From NCBI RefSeq assembly GCF_028368855.1, contig NZ_JAQNCY010000001.1, forward strand, positions 1,116,001 to 1,180,000: a stretch of DNA of 64,000 bases, read 5' to 3'. The position numbers and the translations under genes are program-made. The notes under the pieces are model-generated. The model was not told the origin of the DNA. It was given only the letters and a program-made list of their open reading frames with translations, and did not search any database. This document shows, piece by piece, positions 45,721-56,831 of this stretch. The first letter of the stretch is position 1. Every line of letters begins with the position of its first letter. This DNA comes from Leisingera sp. SS27. GTDB taxonomy: Bacteria > Pseudomonadota > Alphaproteobacteria > Rhodobacterales > Rhodobacteraceae.

Positions 45721-46296
45721 CTAGGGCGTCCAGGCGCGCTGATCCGGCACAAAGAGCGTCAGTTCGCCGCCCAGCTGCAGACGGCCGGGATGTTCGACCC
45801 AGGCGGTGATTCCCCGGCGATTCTGCGCCGCCGGCTTGAAGCGGGCGCCAAAGCCCGCATGATCCTTCTCGATCTCGCGGCCCGGCAGCACGCAGGGGCG
45901 GTTTTCCATGTCCACGGTCAGCGTCACCCCATCCGGCCCCTGCAGGCGCGAAGACGGCGGCACGAAGGTGAAGTCCGGAATGCCGCGCAGCACGATGGTT
46001 GCGCCGAGATGAACGGGGTCGATGCGGTCCATCCCCATATCCGCCGCGATCAAGGCCAGTTCCTCTTCCGACAGGATGGTCAGCTGGCGCACGTTGCGGA
46101 TTTCGGTGCCTTGGGGATAGAGGTTTTTCACCCGCACACAGGAGGCGCGATTTTCGCCTTCGTGGCGTCCTCCGGCAATTCCGGCAAACCCCAGGTCCAG
46201 CCGCTCCACCGGCGCGGCCCGCAAGCTGCTGCCTGCCGGAACATGTCCCAGCCACGTGATCTCGCCCGTGAATTCCGTTTTCCGCAGCACCGGCAT
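45721..46296 (-). CDS. MOSC domain protein
   Basis: 191 aa with a MOSC (molybdenum cofactor sulfurase C-terminal) domain: 'EITWLGHVPAG', 'LDLGFAGIAGGRHEGENRASC' (conserved Cys), 'NVRQLTILSEEELALIAADMG', 'HLGATIVLRGIPDFTFVPPSSRLQ' and 'NRPC'. Such proteins carry sulfur or detoxify N-hydroxylated compounds with Mo. Start at 46296 has GAGGGAGAGCGGGC upstream; the frame opens further up to 46446 without a credible start. Confidence 0.85.
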   Translation of the reverse strand: MPVLRKTEFTGEITWLGHVPAGSSLRAAPVERLDLGFAGIAGGRHEGENRASCVRVKNLYPQGTEIRNVRQLTILSEEELALIAADMGMDRIDPVHLGATIVLRGIPDFTFVPPSSRLQGPDGVTLTVDMENRPCVLPGREIEKDHAGFGARFKPAAQNRRGITAWVEHPGRLQLGGELTLFVPDQRAWTP

Positions 46297-46410
46297 GCCC
46301 GCTCTCCCTCGCATAACCCGTTGACGATGCGGCGAGCATACAGGCCGTGCGGGGTGGCACCAGAGGTGCCGTGATGCTTTTTTGTGGTGCTGCAATTCAG
46401 CGCCGGAAAT

Positions 46411-46442
46411 GAAAACCCCCGGAGGCCAGCGGCATCCGGGGG
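46411..46442 (-). terminator. Intrinsic terminator of ftsH
   Basis: On the minus strand CCCCCGGA/TCCGGGGG with an 11-nt loop, then TTTTC, 17 nt after the ftsH stop. Confidence 0.9.
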
Positions 46443-46458
46443 TCAAAGCCTAGGGTCA

Positions 46459-48372
<1,914 letters not shown>

Positions 48373-48450
48373 GGAAAGTTCTCCCTATCAGTTAGGCGCA
48401 CCCGTCAGGCCGCCTGCGTTACGCTTAAAATAAGGATCATTCGGGCAGGT

Positions 48451-49704
48451 TCAATGCGATAAAAGGGATGCAAAGAACTCTTCTTCGTTTGTCACCGTTT
48501 CCGCCGACCAGCCATTGCCCATTCCGGCAACTGGAGCAGCCGTCAGTTCGGCCCCGCGCCACACCGCCGGCGAGGACTCCAGCACGGTGCCCGGCACGCC
48601 GGTTGCCCGCCAGGACGGGCATTCAAACAGGCCGTCGCGCCCCAAGGGGCGCACTTCGCAACCCTTTGCGTCACCTCCGAAAACCTTCCACCTGTCGTCC
48701 CAGATCTGGCCGGGAAGCGAGGTGACGCCTGTGACCGCCTTGGCTTCGCGGCAAATCCAGATCTGTTTGGACGTTGTCAGCAGATGGCAGCCGGACACCG
48801 TCGCTGCGCCGCCGCCGCGTGCGGCCAGCACCGCGATTTCCATCGGCACCCGGCGCGGCGGATAGGGAGTGCCCGAAACCCATTGAATCGCTTTAACCAG
48901 CAAACGGTAGCCGGTCTCGCTCGGTAAGGTGCGGAATTTGCGCTGGCACAGAACAACCGCCCCCGCCTGCACATGGGCCATGTCACGGGCCGCCAGAAAC
49001 ACGTACCAATCCAGCGCCTCGCGGGCCTTGTTCATGTTTTCCGCAACCCGGGACAGCACCGTTGGCGTCAGGCCCAGCGGTGCCAGATCCGCCAGTGCGC
49101 GGCGCGCCCGCACCCGTTCATAGCGCAAGTCGCTGTTGCTGGGATCCTCGCACCATTCAATGCCGCGTTCCTGCAGGAACTGGCGCAATTCGCTTCGGGT
49201 CACTTCCAGCAGGGGCCGCACCAGGGTGACGCCCTTGTGCACCCGGCGCGGCGGCATGCCCGACAGCCCGGACACGCCAGAGGCACGGGCCATGCGCATC
49301 AGCAGGGTTTCGGCCTGGTCGTCGGCAGTATGCGCCACACAGAGAGTTGTTATGCCATTGCGCCGTGCCCAGCCGCAAAGCAGGTCATAGCGCGCTTCAC
49401 GGGCCTGTTTTTGCAGATTGCCCTTGCCGGGGCCATCTTGCCACCGGATCACCTCATGTGCGATCCCCAGCCCGGCAGCCGCTTCGCCAACCCAATTGGC
49501 CTCTGCCGCCGATTCCGCCCGCAAGCCATGGTCTACCGTTGCTGCCAGCAACTCGACCGGCTCGCCCGCAAATGCTTCCTTCAGAAGATGCAGCAGCGCC
49601 ATAGAATCACTGCCGCCGGACACCGCAATGCCCAGCTTGCCGGTCAGCCCGGACTGGAACTGCCCGCGCAGCAGCCCCAGGATATCACGCCGCAGCCCCG
49701 TCAA
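48451..49704 (-). CDS. tilS: tRNA(Ile)-lysidine synthase
   Basis: 417 aa. PP-loop SGGSDS in 'GIAVSGGSDSMALLHLL' (~28-44), 'TVDHGLRAESAAEANWV' and 'HTADDQAETLLMRMARASGVSGLSGM'. The C-terminal substrate domain is shorter and less conserved. It modifies C34 of tRNA-Ile2 to lysidine so that AUA is read. Start overlaps the cpoB stop by 4 nt (ATGA). Confidence 0.95.
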   Translation of the reverse strand: MTGLRRDILGLLRGQFQSGLTGKLGIAVSGGSDSMALLHLLKEAFAGEPVELLAATVDHGLRAESAAEANWVGEAAAGLGIAHEVIRWQDGPGKGNLQKQAREARYDLLCGWARRNGITTLCVAHTADDQAETLLMRMARASGVSGLSGMPPRRVHKGVTLVRPLLEVTRSELRQFLQERGIEWCEDPSNSDLRYERVRARRALADLAPLGLTPTVLSRVAENMNKAREALDWYVFLAARDMAHVQAGAVVLCQRKFRTLPSETGYRLLVKAIQWVSGTPYPPRRVPMEIAVLAARGGGAATVSGCHLLTTSKQIWICREAKAVTGVTSLPGQIWDDRWKVFGGDAKGCEVRPLGRDGLFECPSWRATGVPGTVLESSPAVWRGAELTAAPVAGMGNGWSAETVTNEEEFFASLLSH

Positions 49705-50555
49705 GAACAGCCCAGCTTGGCCATTTCCGCCGCCGCCTCGGCCTGTTGCGCAGCACCCGGAAAGCGCACCCCGACTTCGGACAGCGTCACACAGGCCTGA
49801 TCGGTCTGCCCCAGCCGGCCCAGGGCCGCGCCAAGCTCGAACAGGGCCTTGGGTGCCACCGGCCCGGCCGAGTTGCCGGTAAAGGCCGCAAGATAGGCCC
49901 GCGCCGCTTCGCGGGTATCGCCCAGCCCGTCCAGCGCCTTGCCCCGGCTGAATTCGGCGGCTGACGCCAGCGGGCTGCCCGGATAGGACTGGTTGAAGGC
50001 CGCGAATTTCTCTGCCGCGTCCTGATACGCACCGTCAGCCAGCAGCTTTTCGGCGGCATCAAAATCTGCCTGTTCGCCAATCGCCAGCTCACCGCCGCCG
50101 GTTTCGCCGCCAGCGGTGTCTGCGCCGATGGCAGGCACTGCCGCGCCGCCGGACGCAGGCAGTTCGCCGCCGCCCAGCGTCGTGGTTTCCTTCAGCGCGC
50201 CGAGATCGCCGCCTTCCAGCTCAACCAGGCGGAACTCCAGGTCCCCGATGCGGTTGGTGCCGTCGGTGACGATGCGGTCGATCCGGTGATTCATCTGCTC
50301 GGTCTGCAGGGTCAGCCGCTGCAGTTCGCTTTCGATTGCGGCGACCCGGTCCAGAACCGTATCGCCGGAAACATCCGCCGAGGGTGCCCCGGTTGTCGAC
50401 ATCTCCCGCTTCAGGCGCTGGATTTCCACATGCAGGACCGTCAGCTCCTGGCGGATGTCCGCCAGCGTCTGGCTGTCCTGCGCCGCCAGCGGCACCGGCA
50501 GCATCACGGGCAGCAGCATCATGGAGGCGAAAAATACGGTACGCAGCCGGCTCAT
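49701..50555 (-). CDS. cpoB: Cell division coordinator CpoB (YbgF)
   Basis: 284 aa. Signal peptide ('MSRLRTVFFASMMLLPVMLPVPLAAQD'), coiled coil (~30-110: 'IRQELTVLHVEIQRLKREM', 'IESELQRLTLQTEQMNHRIDRI'), Gly/Ala linker, and TPR repeats (~165-280, 'AEKLLADGAYQDAAEKFAAFNQSYPGSPLASAAEFSRGKALDGLG'). It is periplasmic and links Tol-Pal with septal peptidoglycan synthesis. It is 4 nt after pal. Confidence 0.93.
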   Translation of the reverse strand: MSRLRTVFFASMMLLPVMLPVPLAAQDSQTLADIRQELTVLHVEIQRLKREMSTTGAPSADVSGDTVLDRVAAIESELQRLTLQTEQMNHRIDRIVTDGTNRIGDLEFRLVELEGGDLGALKETTTLGGGELPASGGAAVPAIGADTAGGETGGGELAIGEQADFDAAEKLLADGAYQDAAEKFAAFNQSYPGSPLASAAEFSRGKALDGLGDTREAARAYLAAFTGNSAGPVAPKALFELGAALGRLGQTDQACVTLSEVGVRFPGAAQQAEAAAEMAKLGCS

Positions 50556-50559
50556 GGCT

Positions 50560-51066
50560 TTACCCCGTCAGCCCGCCGGCCAGCACGGTGACCGCGCGGC
50601 GGTTCTTGGAATAACAGGCCTCGTTCGAGCAGATTTCCAGCGGACGCTCCTTGCCAAAGCTCACGACCTTCAGACGGTGGCCTGCAACCCCTTGCGAAAT
50701 CAGGTATTCCCGCGCGGCGTTGGCACGGCGGGCCCCCAAGGCAAGGTTGTATTCGCGGGTGCCCTGCTCATCGGCGTGGCCCTCGATGGTAACAACATAG
50801 TCACCGTTCTGGGTCAGCCAGCGCGCCTGGCCCTGAAGGATGCCCTGGGCCTCAGGCGTCAGCGTCGACTGGTCCACCAGAAACAGCACACGGTCGCCGA
50901 TGGACTGCTGGAAATAAGCCGGGCTTGCCGGATCCAAGGCGCCTGCCCCGGCACCCGCACCTGCGCCGGCTCCGCCGCCGTTTGCGGTGTCATCCCACCG
51001 GTTGTTGCTGCAGGCCGCAAGGCCCAGGACGGCAACAGCCGCAATTGCCAATTTCAAACCGCTCAT
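50560..51066 (-). CDS. pal: Peptidoglycan-associated lipoprotein Pal
   Basis: 168 aa. Lipoprotein signal 'AIAAVAVLGLAACSNNRWDD' (lipobox LAAC, Cys ~19), a short Gly/Ala linker, and an OmpA-like domain at ~50-165 ('RVLFLVDQSTLTPEAQGILQGQARWL', 'VTIEGHADEQGTREYNLALGARRANAAREYLISQGV'). It tethers the outer membrane to peptidoglycan and binds TolB. It lies 91 nt after tolB. Confidence 0.97.
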   Translation of the reverse strand: MSGLKLAIAAVAVLGLAACSNNRWDDTANGGGAGAGAGAGAGALDPASPAYFQQSIGDRVLFLVDQSTLTPEAQGILQGQARWLTQNGDYVVTIEGHADEQGTREYNLALGARRANAAREYLISQGVAGHRLKVVSFGKERPLEICSNEACYSKNRRAVTVLAGGLTG

Positions 51067-51157
51067 GTTGTCTGCCTATCCCTTTTGCGTTTCTTGACCG
51101 GAAATTAACACATGCCCGGATCAGGTACCATGCGGGTATCCCGCCAATTCACTTCAC

Positions 51158-52483
51158 TCAATTCTGCAATGGCGACCAGGCCGGATCCGAGGCCCCGTCC
51201 GGTGTTTTCACAGGTTTAAGGTTGCGCCCGGTGATGTCCACCGAATACAGCAGCGCCCGCCCGGCGCTGCCCTGGCTTTCGCGGGTGAACATGATCACCC
51301 GGCCATTGGGCGCCCAGGTCGGCCCCTCGTCCAGGAAGGAGGCCGTCAGCAGCCGCTCCTCACCGCCGTCGGTGCGCATCACACCGATGTGGAAGCGGCC
51401 CTTGTTCTGCTTGGTAAAGGCGATCATGTCGCCGCGCGGCGACCATACGGGCGTACCGTAACGGCCCTCGCCGAAGCTGATCCGCCGCGCCTCGCCGCCG
51501 CGCGCGGGCATCACATAGAGCTGCTGGCTGCCGGAGCGGTCGCTTTCGAACACGATCTGGCTGCCATCCGGGGAAAACGACGGCGCGGTCTCAATCGAGG
51601 GGGCCGAGGTCAGCCGCGACTTGGCGCCGGTTTGGATGTCCATTGAGAACAGGTCGGTATTGCCGCCCTGGGTTTGCGAATAGACGATGGTGCGCCCGTC
51701 AGGCGCAAACCGCGGTGCAAAGCTCATGGTGCCGTCGCCGCTGGACAGCACCTTGCGCTGCACCTGGCCCACGTCCAGCACATGGATCTGCGGGAAACCG
51801 CTCTCATAGCTGGTATAAAGCACCCGGTCGCCAGAGGGAGAGAACCGCGGCGCCAGCACAATGGAGGCGCTGTTGGTCAGATACTGCACGTTGGCGCCGT
51901 CGTAATCCATCACCGCCAGCCGCTTGCGGCGGTCGTTCTTGGGACCGCTTTCGGAGACATAGACAACGCGGCTGTCAAAGTAGCCGCTCTCGCCGGTGAT
52001 CCGGCTGTAAACCGCATCCGCCACCTTATGCGCCATCCGGCGCCAGCCGTCGGTGGTGCCGTTGAACTGCAGCCCGGTGCCCAGCTCCTTCTCGGCAAAG
52101 ACGTCATGGCCGCGGAAACGCACCGCCAGCTGGTTGCCGTTGACGCTGACCGCGCCGGTGATCAGCGCCTGCGCGTTCACCGCTTTCCAGTCGGCGTATT
52201 TCACCGGGTTGTCGAACCCCGTCACTTTGGAGATATGGGCGCTGGCCGGCACTTCCCGGAACAGCCCGGTGCCGCTCAGGTCGGCTGCAATCACCCGGGC
52301 GATCTGGGCAGCATACTCCGAGGCCGCCGGGGTCTCCGGAACGAAATCCGGTACCGCATAGGGCAAGGGTTCGATCACGCCCTGGTCGATCTCGATGCGG
52401 AGCGGGCCGTCCTGAGCCATGGCCGCGCCCGCGCCTGCCGCCGCCGCGGCACCGATCAGAAGAGCTGCCAGTATTTTCCTCAT
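51158..52483 (-). CDS. tolB: Tol-Pal system beta-propeller TolB
   Basis: 441 aa. Signal peptide ('[22 protein letters not shown]'), N-terminal TolB_N domain ('[21 protein letters not shown]') and a six-blade propeller from ~185 with repeated '[13 protein letters not shown]', '[13 protein letters not shown]', '[12 protein letters not shown]' and '[12 protein letters not shown]' blades. It is periplasmic and bridges Pal and the inner-membrane TolQRA motor. It overlaps tolA by 4 nt. Confidence 0.97.
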   Translation of the reverse strand: MRKILAALLIGAAAAAGAGAAMAQDGPLRIEIDQGVIEPLPYAVPDFVPETPAASEYAAQIARVIAADLSGTGLFREVPASAHISKVTGFDNPVKYADWKAVNAQALITGAVSVNGNQLAVRFRGHDVFAEKELGTGLQFNGTTDGWRRMAHKVADAVYSRITGESGYFDSRVVYVSESGPKNDRRKRLAVMDYDGANVQYLTNSASIVLAPRFSPSGDRVLYTSYESGFPQIHVLDVGQVQRKVLSSGDGTMSFAPRFAPDGRTIVYSQTQGGNTDLFSMDIQTGAKSRLTSAPSIETAPSFSPDGSQIVFESDRSGSQQLYVMPARGGEARRISFGEGRYGTPVWSPRGDMIAFTKQNKGRFHIGVMRTDGGEERLLTASFLDEGPTWAPNGRVIMFTRESQGSAGRALLYSVDITGRNLKPVKTPDGASDPAWSPLQN

Positions 52484-53607
52484 TTGATCCGCATCCTTTC
52501 AGGATTGAATGTCATCTCAATATCGCGCCATTGCGAATATTTTTCAGGGGGAAGCTGAAAGCCTGCGGACCCGCAGCGGATAATTGCCCGCCGCGCCGCC
52601 TCATAAGCCTGCTTTGCCGCCGCCGAAGACCCGCCGGTGCTCGAAAGCATCCGAATCGAGCCTGTGTCCGGCTTGCCGTCCTGCGCCAGAGAGACGCCCA
52701 CGACCACGGTTGTCATCAGCGCATCCGTAGACAGCGAGCCAACGTTCCAGCAGCGCGACACCTCAACCCGCAGCGCGTCCTTCTCGCCCAGCGTCAGCGG
52801 CGGGCCGGAAGGTTCCGGCGCCTCCACATCGGCGCCCCCTGCCAGCGCCTCTGCCAGCGCATCCGCCACCGCATCGGACGTGTCCGCCTGCTCCGGCTCC
52901 GCCGGCTGGGCCGCCTCTGTCACCTGCGGTTCCGGTTCCGGCTCGGGCCGGGCTGGCCGGGTCCGGGGACGCTTGGACACCGCCGGCGCAGCCGAGGCCG
53001 CCACGTCCTCGCCCTCGTTTTCCTCGGTCACGATCCGGTCGCTGGCGGCCTCGCGTGCAGTGGCTTCCTGCGTTTCTTGCTCGGTCTCGGCGCTTTCTTC
53101 AGGCGCGACTTCAGGCTGAACGATATCGTCGATCCTGGTGTCCGGTTCCGGCGGCGCAACCGGTTCCGGTGCCACCCGGTCCACGGGGCGTGGTGCTGTT
53201 TCCGGCCGGACCTGCGGCACCAGTGAGGAGATTTCCGGCTCTTCCGCGGCAGATGGCACCTCAACCGGCACTTCGGGTTCCGGCGGCTGTTCCGGCAGGT
53301 CTGTCACCTGCGGGTCAGGCTCTGCCGGTTCCAGCGGCTCCGGCTGGGTGATCTCCGGCTCCGGGTCCGGCTGCGGCGCGGGCTCCGGTGCGGGCTGCAC
53401 CGCGGCGGGCTCATTCAGCGGCGCAGGTTCCGGCGACACCTGCGGCGCCTGGCGCTGCTGGCTCAGCTTCTCGAACTGCTCCGCGGAAATCAGCGCCACC
53501 TGCTGCACGTTGGACGGCAGGGGTTCGGACGGGAACCAGGCGCCGAAGACAACCCATGTCATCAACAGCCCATGGCCTGCCAGCGAGATTTTGGTTCCGG
53601 TCTGCAC
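52480..53607 (-). CDS. tolA: TolA-like energy transducer
   Basis: 375 aa. One N-terminal membrane helix ('[20 protein letters not shown]', ~8-27), a long Pro/Glu-rich linker (~55-275) and a C-terminal TolA/TonB-like domain ('[34 protein letters not shown]', '[34 protein letters not shown]'). The linker is acidic and Pro-rich instead of the Ala/Lys alpha-helix of E. coli TolA, as is usual in alphaproteobacteria. Function and position, between tolR and tolB, support TolA. Confidence 0.92.
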   Translation of the reverse strand: MQTGTKISLAGHGLLMTWVVFGAWFPSEPLPSNVQQVALISAEQFEKLSQQRQAPQVSPEPAPLNEPAAVQPAPEPAPQPDPEPEITQPEPLEPAEPDPQVTDLPEQPPEPEVPVEVPSAAEEPEISSLVPQVRPETAPRPVDRVAPEPVAPPEPDTRIDDIVQPEVAPEESAETEQETQEATAREAASDRIVTEENEGEDVAASAAPAVSKRPRTRPARPEPEPEPQVTEAAQPAEPEQADTSDAVADALAEALAGGADVEAPEPSGPPLTLGEKDALRVEVSRCWNVGSLSTDALMTTVVVGVSLAQDGKPDTGSIRMLSSTGGSSAAAKQAYEAARRAIIRCGSAGFQLPPEKYSQWRDIEMTFNPERMRIK

Positions 53608-53622
53608 CCTGTGCGTCCCCGC

Positions 53623-54114
53623 CTACTGCCCCGTGCCTTCGGCCTGCCGCCCGTCCAAGGCCGGGCCGCCGGTGTCAGTCACCAGCCCCACATTGGAAAA
53701 ACCGCCCGCGTTCAGCGCGCCCATCACCTGCATGACGTCCGCATAGGCGATCCGCCCATCGGCGCGCAGGAACACCCGGTCCGAGGAGCGTTCTGCCGCA
53801 ATCGCCCGCAGTTTGGACACAAGTTCCTCGCGCGCCACCGGCGTTGTCTGGATCTCCACCCCGCCCCCGGCGGTCATGGTGACAGTCAGCGGTTCCTCCT
53901 CATCGCCGGGCAGTGCGCCTGCGGCGGTTTTGGGCAGCTCAACCGGCACGCCCACGGTCATCAGCGGCGCCGCCACCATGAAGATGATCAGAAGCACCAG
54001 CATGACGTCCACAAATGGCGTCACGTTGATTTCGGACATCGGCGCGCCCCGGCGGCGGCGGCGGCCCCGGCGGCGGTCGCCGCCTCCCGAAGGCTGCTGG
54101 ACTGCGGCGCCCAT
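53623..54114 (-). CDS. tolR: Tol-Pal system protein TolR
   Basis: 163 aa. A basic, Gly/Arg-rich N-terminus (~1-25, 'GGGDRRRGRRRRRG'), then 'SEINVTPFVDVMLVLLIIFMVAAPLM' with the membrane Asp needed for proton flow, and a periplasmic ExbD/TolR domain. The start at 54114 is 4 nt after the tolQ stop; the frame is open upstream inside tolQ. It forms the proton-driven motor with TolQ. Confidence 0.96.
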   Translation of the reverse strand: MGAAVQQPSGGGDRRRGRRRRRGAPMSEINVTPFVDVMLVLLIIFMVAAPLMTVGVPVELPKTAAGALPGDEEEPLTVTMTAGGGVEIQTTPVAREELVSKLRAIAAERSSDRVFLRADGRIAYADVMQVMGALNAGGFSNVGLVTDTGGPALDGRQAEGTGQ

Positions 54115-54118
54115 GGCC

Positions 54119-54814
54119 TCAGGAATCCAGCTGGCGGCTGAGGATGGTGGCGAACTCATCGGCAAAGGCCTCGTAGCCGCCGATGATGCGGTCGCTGTCC
54201 GCGCTCAGCTTGTTGTAGAAGACCACCGCCGGGATCGCCGCCAAGAGGCCCAGGCCGGTCGCCATCAGCGCCTCAGCAATGCCCGGCGCCACAACGGCGA
54301 GGTTGGTGTTCTGCTGCTCGGCAATTTCGATAAAGGCGGTCATGATGCCCCAGACGGTGCCGAAGAGGCCCACGAAGGGCGCGGTGGAACCCACGGTTGC
54401 CAGCACCGACAGCCCGCCTTGCAGGCCTTCGGTCTCCTTGGCGATGGCGACATCCATCGACCGGTCGATACGTGCTTGCGCGCCGGGGATCAGCCCGCCA
54501 TCGCTGCGGTGGCTGCGGCGCCACTCGCTCATCCCGGCCGAGAAAATCCGCGCCGCCTGGCCCGAGGGTTCGGACCCCAGCCGCTCAAACAGCTCATCCA
54601 GCGGGTTGCCGGACCAGAACGCCCGGTCAAAGGCATCCGCTTCCCGGCGGGCAAGACGGTAGTTGATGGTTTTCTGGATGATGATGCCCCAGGACCAGAT
54701 CGAGGCCCCCACCAGCATCAGCATCACCAGTTTCACGGTTACGGTGGCCCGCGCGAAAAGGCCCCACATGGAGAAATCAATCTCCTGCGCCAGCGCCAGA
54801 GTTTCTGCTTCCAT
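54119..54814 (-). CDS. tolQ: Tol-Pal system protein TolQ
   Basis: 231 aa MotA/TolQ/ExbB family: three membrane helices (~20-42, ~135-160, ~170-195) with 'LSVLATVGSTAPFVGLFGTVWGIMTAF' and 'GIAEALMATGLGLLAAIPAVVFYN', the proton-channel helices. First gene of tolQRAB-pal-cpoB in transcription order, after ybgC (108 nt). Confidence 0.97.
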   Translation of the reverse strand: MEAETLALAQEIDFSMWGLFARATVTVKLVMLMLVGASIWSWGIIIQKTINYRLARREADAFDRAFWSGNPLDELFERLGSEPSGQAARIFSAGMSEWRRSHRSDGGLIPGAQARIDRSMDVAIAKETEGLQGGLSVLATVGSTAPFVGLFGTVWGIMTAFIEIAEQQNTNLAVVAPGIAEALMATGLGLLAAIPAVVFYNKLSADSDRIIGGYEAFADEFATILSRQLDS

Positions 54815-54922
54815 TCGCCTGCTCTACGGTTTTTTCCCAGCCGTTTATCCGGCCTTATTTGGCAAGACGCTAGCGCAGATCAATGGCAAAGGCCATTAAA
54901 ACAGGCACACGGGGGCCAAATG

Positions 54923-55306
54923 TTACCGCAATGCGCGAATCTCTGCCGGAAGCCGGGCCGGTTTGCCGCCCGTTGTGATGCAAACAATGGTGACCTGGGC
55001 ACGGAACAGCGGCTGGCCGCCGCGGGTGACTTCCTGATTCAGGACCATCCGGGCAGGCGTTACATTGTGCATGGAGGTGGTGACCAGCAGTTCCTCGTCG
55101 AACCTGGCAGGCGCCAGGTAATCCGCTTCGATCCGGCGCACCACATAGATCAGCCCGCCCTCGCGCATGGCGTTCTGATCAACGCCAATGCCGCGCACCC
55201 AGTCGCTGCGGGCGCGCTCGATGAAGCGCAGGTAGTTGGCGTGATAGACAATCCCGCCCATGTCGGTGTCCTCGTAATAGACCCGGACGGGAAATTGGTG
55301 GTTCAT
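54923..55306 (-). CDS. ybgC: Tol-Pal-linked acyl-CoA thioesterase YbgC
   Basis: 127 aa 4-hydroxybenzoyl-CoA thioesterase-type hotdog protein. 'RVYYEDTDMGGIVYHANYLRFIERARSDWVR' carries the catalytic Asp. Homologues start tol operons and hydrolyse short-chain acyl-CoA or acyl-ACP. It is cytoplasmic, upstream of tolQ. Confidence 0.94.
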   Translation of the reverse strand: MNHQFPVRVYYEDTDMGGIVYHANYLRFIERARSDWVRGIGVDQNAMREGGLIYVVRRIEADYLAPARFDEELLVTTSMHNVTPARMVLNQEVTRGGQPLFRAQVTIVCITTGGKPARLPAEIRALR

Positions 55307-55364
55307 TGCCTGCTCCTTGCGTTTACGCGCACCCTATGGACCGCGCCAATCCGCTGCAAGCGGC

Positions 55365-55907
55365 TCATCCCTGCAATGGATACTCCGCCAGCACATCATA
55401 ACGCGCACCCTCTGGCGCCAGCGTCGACTGGAACAGCGCGTAACTGTCCGCTTCGCATTCCAGCTTGAAATCCGCTGCTGCAGACAGGAAACGGGCAATC
55501 TTTTCGACCTGCCCTGCCTCAAGATTCCGGGGAAAACGCGCCAGCGTCACATGGGGGCGGAAGCGTTCGCGCGGCAGGTCAATTCCGGCGGAGCGGCAGG
55601 CGCTGCGGACACGGCCGAGCAGATGGACCAGCTCCGGAGATTTCCGCACCTCAGCCGCCAGCACCCGCGGCCGCTTGCCGCCAAAGGTGCCCAGACCGCT
55701 GAAAGTGAGCATCAAAGGCGGCGCACTGATGTCTGTCAGGATCTGATGCAGCGCCTGCAGCGCAGCCTCGGGCTGGTCATCCAGGAAGGCCAGCGTCAGA
55801 TGCATGTTCTCTGCCGGGATGTGCCTGCCCAGGGTCAGCCCTTCCTGCACGCGTTCCAGCGCGTCCAGGGCCGCGTCCGGCAGCTGCAGGCCGACAAAGG
55901 CGCGCAT
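55365..55907 (-). CDS. thpR: RNA 2',3'-cyclic phosphodiesterase
   Basis: 180 aa 2H phosphoesterase. Two HxTx motifs, 'NMHLTLAFLDDQ' (~40) and 'RPHVTLARFPRN' (~127), define the active site. 'MRAFVGLQLPD' is the typical start. It opens 2',3'-cyclic phosphates at RNA ends; it was first described as a 2'-5' RNA ligase. Its start shares one base with the stop of the unknown gene upstream. Confidence 0.93.
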   Translation of the reverse strand: MRAFVGLQLPDAALDALERVQEGLTLGRHIPAENMHLTLAFLDDQPEAALQALHQILTDISAPPLMLTFSGLGTFGGKRPRVLAAEVRKSPELVHLLGRVRSACRSAGIDLPRERFRPHVTLARFPRNLEAGQVEKIARFLSAAADFKLECEADSYALFQSTLAPEGARYDVLAEYPLQG

Positions 55908-56575
55908 CAGGACTGAGGTTGCACCGCCGCCGGGGCCTGCAGGCGGGCAAACAGGCGCAGGGCGTGGGATTTATCCTCTGCCGCCACCGGCATCATCCGG
56001 TCGTAAGCGGCAGCAATCACGCCTGCGATTTCGGGCCGCAGAATGGTGGCGCCAGTGTCCGGCAGCACCGCCAACGGCGAGGCTTCTGCAAAGGCCGCAT
56101 CGCCCCACATCAGCGCCGCCTGCACCGCCTGGGTGAGTGCCAGCGTCTCGGCCGGCATCTGCGCCATTGGTCCTTTCATCCGCAGGAACACGAAACAAGC
56201 TTTGATACCGCCCTGGTCATCAAAGCGGAAGGCACGGTACTGGCTGGCATCTGCTTCTTTCAGCCGTGCGACCAGAGGCTCCAGCCCCGGTATCAAACGG
56301 TCCAAGTCCGGCACTCCCAGGAGTTCATCCCAGCCGCGGAAGAAGAAGAACATCAGGTTCGATCCCAGCTCCGGATCGGTCTCGGCCATTTGGTGGCCCG
56401 CCAGCGTCATCACTGCCTCCAGCGCGCCCTTGACGGTCTTGAGTGTCTCGTCCTGCACCCCGAACACGATCGGCGCCACCGGCCGACCCCAGCGGGCAAA
56501 GGCATAAGAGCCGTCGTGGCGGGTGAACAGGCTTTCGATCTGTTCCGGCGTCAGGTCTGGCAGCTGGGCGGTCAT
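55907..56575 (-). CDS. Conserved hypothetical protein between ruvB and thpR
   Basis: 222 aa, no signal peptide or membrane helix, no domain I recognise. Notable features are 'LTPEQIESLFTRHDGSYAFARWGRPVAPIVFGV' near the N-terminus, 'GSNLMFFFFRGWDELLGVPDLDRLIPGLEPLV' and 'QYRAFRFDDQGGIKACFVFLRMKG'. It overlaps thpR by one base, so both are translated together; a link to RNA-end metabolism or repair is possible but unproven. Confidence 0.75.
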   Translation of the reverse strand: MTAQLPDLTPEQIESLFTRHDGSYAFARWGRPVAPIVFGVQDETLKTVKGALEAVMTLAGHQMAETDPELGSNLMFFFFRGWDELLGVPDLDRLIPGLEPLVARLKEADASQYRAFRFDDQGGIKACFVFLRMKGPMAQMPAETLALTQAVQAALMWGDAAFAEASPLAVLPDTGATILRPEIAGVIAAAYDRMMPVAAEDKSHALRLFARLQAPAAVQPQS

Positions 56576-56746
56576 GGGTGTCTCCTTGGTGCTGTCCCGT
56601 CTATGCCGTCTGTACCGCGCGGCGGCAAGGGGGGCTCCCGCGCCTGCCCGGTCTCCTGGCTGCGCCAGGCCGCCGGAAGCAGCCTTGGGCCTGGCGCCGC
56701 TGGCGCGGCGCGGCCCCGGCGTGACGCAACCGCGCCGCGCGGCAGC

Positions 56747-56806
56747 GCGGCGCCCGGCCCAACGGCTGCAGCGGCATCTTTGATGCCTCTGCAGCAGGCG
56801 GGAGCC
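56747..56806 (-). repeat. 3'-flanking structured repeat, copy 3
   Basis: Core GCGGCGCCCGGCCCAACGG at 56747-56765 (plus strand), identical to 9770-9788. On the minus strand GCTCCCGCC starts 26 nt after the ruvB stop, then a hairpin with CTGCAG outer and GGCAT/ATGCC inner arms, then the core and a GCGCGGCGC tail. Confidence 0.8.
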
Positions 56807-56831
56807 CCTCTTGCAACAGGAAAGACCGGAG

